Origin: Bacillota bacterium
GTDB taxonomy: Bacteria > Bacillota > Bacilli > Paenibacillales > UBA4045
Length of the DNA: 64,000 nt
Reading direction: 5' to 3'
Assembly: GCA_023441055.1 (NCBI GenBank)
Contig: JAEZQY010000019.1
Location: 62,001-126,000, forward strand
In this document: piece by piece, positions 60,895-64,000 of the stretch
Layout: each line of letters opens with the position of its first letter
Numbering within the stretch: position 1 is the first letter of the stretch
Made by a program: the position numbers and the translations under genes
Notes under the pieces: model-generated
What the model was told of the DNA's origin: nothing
The model's input: only the letters and a program-made list of their open reading frames with translations
Databases searched by the model: none

Positions 60895-60938
60895 ATAAAA
60901 GTACGAACTATGAATCGGCAAGAAAGGATGTGTGCAAA

Positions 60939-61883
60939 TTGGCGAACACCGGTGCGATCAAGCACAAGAAGAATGGTTTCATGAAGGAGATCAAGCAAAG
61001 TAAGACCTTGTTGCTGATGGTTTTGCCGGCGGTCCTTCTTGTTTTTGTTTTCTCTTACCTGCCGATGGGCGGGCTCGTACTGGCATTCAAGCAATTCCGT
61101 TATTCCGACGGAATTTTCGGCAGCCCTTGGGTAGGATTCGAAAATTTCAGGTTTTTGTTCTTGTCTGGACAGGCTTGGATCGTAACCAAGAATACCTTGC
61201 TGTATAACGCGATGTTCATCCTTGTGAATACGACGCTTCAGATCACGCTTGCTATTTTTCTAAGTGAAATTGTGGGCAAGTACTTCAAGAAGATTACACA
61301 ATCCCTGATGTTCCTGCCTTACTTTATCTCTTGGGTTATTGTGGGATCGATCGCGTACAACCTGTTCAATTATGAGCATGGCGCGATGAACAGCTTGATC
61401 GGTCTATTCGGGATTGCCCCGCTGGACGTATATAACAATCCTGATTACTGGCCGTTCATTCTGGTCGCATTCAGCGCCTGGAAGGGCGTCGGATACGGGA
61501 TGGTTGTCTATCTGGCATCGATCATCTCCATCGACAGCGAGATGTATGAGGCTGCTGAGATTGATGGGGCGAACATCTTCCAGCGCATATGGAATATCAC
61601 ACTGCCGAGCATATTGCCGACTGTGATCATCCTGACCTTGCTGGCGATCGGCGGTATCTTCAGAGGCGACTTCGGCTTGTTCTACCAATTGATTGGCGAT
61701 AATGGCATGCTCCGCGACAAGACGGATATCATCGATACGTATGTGTACCGGGCGCTGACGCAGACCTCGGAGATCGGTATGGCGGCAGCAGCAGGCTTCT
61801 TCCAATCTGTGATGTGCTTTGTCGTCATCGTATTCACCAACTGGGTCGTTAAGCGTGTGCAATCTGATTATGCGCTGTTCTAA
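60939..61883 (+). CDS. Sugar ABC transporter permease, LplB type
   Basis: Membrane protein of 314 residues, first gene of the importer operon. It begins with a polar stretch and a helix (TLLLMVLPAVLLVFVFSYLP), then GLVLAFKQFRYSDGIFGSPWVGF, typical of LplB/YtcP-type permeases, and carries the EAA loop in EMYEAAEIDGANIFQRIWNITLP. I place the start at TTG 60939, 10 bases after AAAGGA; the long upstream frame to 60678 overlaps the kinase and terminator and is not real. ATG 60981 has no ribosome site. Confidence 0.92.
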   Translation: MANTGAIKHKKNGFMKEIKQSKTLLLMVLPAVLLVFVFSYLPMGGLVLAFKQFRYSDGIFGSPWVGFENFRFLFLSGQAWIVTKNTLLYNAMFILVNTTLQITLAIFLSEIVGKYFKKITQSLMFLPYFISWVIVGSIAYNLFNYEHGAMNSLIGLFGIAPLDVYNNPDYWPFILVAFSAWKGVGYGMVVYLASIISIDSEMYEAAEIDGANIFQRIWNITLPSILPTVIILTLLAIGGIFRGDFGLFYQLIGDNGMLRDKTDIIDTYVYRALTQTSEIGMAAAAGFFQSVMCFVVIVFTNWVVKRVQSDYALF

Positions 61884-61927
61884 TCCGCAGCGCGTCAGAT
61901 TGTCTATACAAGAAAGGAGTGAATGAC

Positions 61928-62824
61928 ATGGCGGCTGGTACGATGCCCATGACTAGGGACCGCATAGGCTTCAATATCGCAGGTTATATTGTTGTCACCA
62001 TATTCAGCTTACTGTGCTTAATCCCATTCATATTAGTCATCTCGTCCTCGATGACGAGTGAAGCTTATATTCTCAGGTATGGCTATACGCTCTTCCCGCA
62101 AGACTTCTCACTCGAAGGCTATAAGCTTGTGCTGAAGGACCCAACAGCTATTCTGCGGTCCTACGGTGTAACGATACTCGTGACGGTAGTCGGTACCGCA
62201 ATGTCGGTATTCATCTGTACGATGACCGGCTATGCCTTACAGCGTAAGGACTTCAAGTGGAGGAATAAAATCTCCTTCTATCTCTTCTTCACCACCTTAT
62301 TCAATGGTGGTCTGGTCCCTTGGTACATTCTATGTGTACAGTACTTGGGGCTTAAGAATACACTCTGGGCTTTGATTCTGCCAGGTATGGTCTCTGTATG
62401 GAATATCTTGCTCGTGAAAGGATTCATGCGCGGCATCCCGTATGAAATTACCGAATCCGCCAAGATTGATGGCGCAGGGGACTTCCGAATATTCGTCTCC
62501 ATTATTTTGCCAGTGGCGAAGCCGGTTGTCGCGACAATTGGATTGTTCACTGCTTTGATGTACTGGAACGACTGGTTCAACAGCTTGCTGTTTATCACGA
62601 ATGATAATCTGTACACCCTGCAATACTTCCTGCACAGACTGGCGGGCAGTGTGCAAGCACTACGAGCTGTTATGGACAAGGCGGGTATCGTGGTCGATAC
62701 GTTACCGGTTGAATCGATGAAGATGGCGCTCACGGTCATCGTAACCGGGCCGATTATCTTCCTGTATCCATTCGTTCAACGTTACTTCGTTAAGGGCTTA
62801 ACGATCGGTTCTGTTAAGGGGTGA
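61928..62824 (+). CDS. Sugar ABC transporter permease, YtcP/LplC type
   Basis: Membrane protein of 298 residues with about six helices, second permease of the importer. Family blocks are PFILVISSSMTSEAYILRYGY, FKWRNKISFYLFFTTLFNGGLVPWYI read in parts, and the EAA loop EITESAKIDGAGDFRIFVSIILP; it ends FVKGLTIGSVKG. ATG 61928 is 8 bases after AAAGGAG, while a GTG at 61919 overlaps that site. As in other such operons no ATPase is encoded. Confidence 0.94.
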   Translation: MAAGTMPMTRDRIGFNIAGYIVVTIFSLLCLIPFILVISSSMTSEAYILRYGYTLFPQDFSLEGYKLVLKDPTAILRSYGVTILVTVVGTAMSVFICTMTGYALQRKDFKWRNKISFYLFFTTLFNGGLVPWYILCVQYLGLKNTLWALILPGMVSVWNILLVKGFMRGIPYEITESAKIDGAGDFRIFVSIILPVAKPVVATIGLFTALMYWNDWFNSLLFITNDNLYTLQYFLHRLAGSVQALRAVMDKAGIVVDTLPVESMKMALTVIVTGPIIFLYPFVQRYFVKGLTIGSVKG

Positions 62825-62880
62825 CCCCGGCTATGCGCCGGTTTACCATAAACATTAAATCTAGGGGAGGCATGTGCGAC

Positions 62881-64000
62881 ATGGCAATGAAGAAATTTGG
62901 CGCAACAGCAATAATTCTCGTGTTGATTGCAGCGTTGCTGGCTGCTTGCGGCGGTAATAACGCTAATAACAACACAGCATCGAATACCAACACAGGTACG
63001 AACAGCGGCGATAATGCAGCTGCAGATTTGAAGGCAGTTGATTTGAAGATGGTCCTGCTGGGGGATGCTCCGGCGGATCAGGACATCATGCTGGCAGAGC
63101 TGAATAAGCTGATCAAGCGTGATCTGAATGCCACACTGTCTATTGAATACCTCGCATGGAGTGACTGGGAGCAGAAGTATTCCCTGATCCTGTCGTCTGG
63201 TGAGCCGATTGACCTGATTTACACGTCTGACTGGGCAAAGTATTCCCAGGAAGCGACCAAGGGCGCATTCGTAGAGATTACAGATGATGTTCTGACTAAG
63301 TTTATGCCGCTTACTAAGGAATCGCAGGATCCAGCAGCCTTCGAGCAAGCGAAGATCAATGGCAAGATCTACTTCGTGCCGAAGAACTCTTCCGCATTCA
63401 ATGGTGAGCAAGCCGTTGTCATCCGCGGTGATCTGCGTGAGAAGTATGGGATGGAACCACTGGATTCCCTGGATGATTTGAGAGCATACCTGGCGGCGGT
63501 TGCTGAAAATGAAAAGGGTACGGGTATCGTTCCGTACGCAGCATCCCAGGATAATGAAAGCTTCCGTATCCTGATGCAAGAGCAAGCGATCAATGTGATT
63601 AATGTAGGCTTCACAGATTTCCAATATCATCTGGCCGATGACGCGAATCTCACGGCGGATATGATTGAGTACAAGTATGATTCACCTTCGTTCATTGAAT
63701 ACGCCAAGGAAATGAAGACATGGGCCGATGCAGGCTATTGGTCCAAGAATGCAATCTCGAATAAGACACAGCCTCGCGATGCATTCGAGAATGGTACTTC
63801 CGCTACACTGATCTGGAACGTCGGCTCGGTATCTAATTCGGCCGCCTCTGTGATCGAGAAGCATCCTGAGTGGAAGCCAGAGGTGTATGACGTTATTCCT
63901 GACAGCGCGAAGCGTATGGGACTGTATACGGCTGACGGTATGGCTGTACCCGTATCCTCCAAGAATATGGAGCGCGCATTCATGCTGCTCGATAAGCTGA
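62881..64000 (+). CDS. Sugar ABC transporter substrate-binding lipoprotein (3' end cut off)
   Basis: The frame stays open from ATG 62881 to the window end, at least 373 residues. GGGGAGG lies 10 bases before the start. A signal peptide (FGATAIILVLIAALLAACGG) ends in the lipobox AAC, then an Asn/Thr-rich linker. The mature part (DLKMVLLGDAPADQDIMLAEL, LIYTSDWAKYSQEATKGAFVEI, GKIYFVPKNSS) matches the binding proteins that pair with LplB/YtcP permeases and often end in DUF3502. It captures an oligosaccharide, identity unknown. Confidence 0.93.
   Translation, partial: MAMKKFGATAIILVLIAALLAACGGNNANNNTASNTNTGTNSGDNAAADLKAVDLKMVLLGDAPADQDIMLAELNKLIKRDLNATLSIEYLAWSDWEQKYSLILSSGEPIDLIYTSDWAKYSQEATKGAFVEITDDVLTKFMPLTKESQDPAAFEQAKINGKIYFVPKNSSAFNGEQAVVIRGDLREKYGMEPLDSLDDLRAYLAAVAENEKGTGIVPYAASQDNESFRILMQEQAINVINVGFTDFQYHLADDANLTADMIEYKYDSPSFIEYAKEMKTWADAGYWSKNAISNKTQPRDAFENGTSATLIWNVGSVSNSAASVIEKHPEWKPEVYDVIPDSAKRMGLYTADGMAVPVSSKNMERAFMLLDKL

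Noticed and set aside
60678..60938. N-terminal extension of the LplB-type permease
   Set aside because: It would overlap the sensor kinase gene and its terminator; a ribosome site sits before TTG 60939 instead.
62782..63630. Minus-strand frame of 282 codons
   Set aside because: It is antisense to the clear substrate-binding lipoprotein gene and has no ribosome site or family pattern.

Overview
The window looks like chromosome of a Paenibacillus-type member of the Bacillota. The reasons are strong GGAGG-type ribosome binding sites, G+C of about half by eye, many YesM/YesN-type two-component pairs each next to sugar ABC transporters or hydrolases, AraC regulators divergent from glycoside hydrolases, a hybrid 7TM kinase with a BTAD response regulator, and HemAT, OpuA/GbsR and NamA homologues. 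I see no rRNA, tRNA, CRISPR array, phage or intact insertion sequence. Both window edges cut through sugar-binding-protein genes.

Layout. 1-2290: tail of a sugar ABC importer operon (binding protein, two permeases, terminator). 2307-5321: GH42 beta-galactosidase with a divergent AraC regulator. 5323-7228: an antibiotic-resistance-type ABC-F gene behind a leader that has all the parts of a translation-dependent attenuator. 7271-11017: RNA 2',3'-cyclic phosphodiesterase, DUF2935 protein, and a UbiX / FMN-barrel / hydrolase / Nif3-like cluster. 11277-15466: BTAD response regulator plus a 1011-residue hybrid kinase. 15438-21161: Ogt, a DUF6530-type protein, an aldo-keto reductase, a split chromate transporter pair, a ROK protein and a LigB-type dioxygenase. 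21493-22485: formylglycine-generating enzyme. 23058-28712: GH2 beta-galactosidase, AraC regulator, GH154 (DUF2264) protein, small membrane protein. 28983-35789: YesN/YesM pair, an uncharacterised ABC exporter, HemAT. 35969-39751: OpuA compatible-solute importer and GbsR-type regulator. 39748-45886: FAD-dependent oxidoreductase, two AraC regulators, a DUF3990-like fragment with a partner gene, GH88 unsaturated glucuronyl hydrolase. 46288-51348: OmpR-type two-component system and a MacB/FtsX-type ABC exporter. 51405-53423: BlaI-like repressor and a BlaR1-like protease fused to an M23 domain. 53480-55686: AlkD, NamA, DUF1801. 55875-57614: GH50-like hydrolase. 57747-64000: YesN/YesM pair driving an LplB/YtcP-type sugar importer whose binding protein runs off the end.

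The genes mostly form sensor-regulator-transporter-hydrolase modules for plant or algal polysaccharides (galactosides, unsaturated uronides, possibly agar-type galactans), mixed with stress and resistance modules for osmotic stress, alkylation, chromate-like anions, ribosome-targeting antibiotics and cell-envelope attack.

The most unusual signals are three. The ABC-F leader carries mutually exclusive pairings. Four intergenic repeat arrays share an exact 51-bp period, and three of them share a core sequence. The BlaI/BlaR1 pair has an M23 peptidase domain where a penicillin sensor would normally be. All calls come from reading the sequence; no database search was run.
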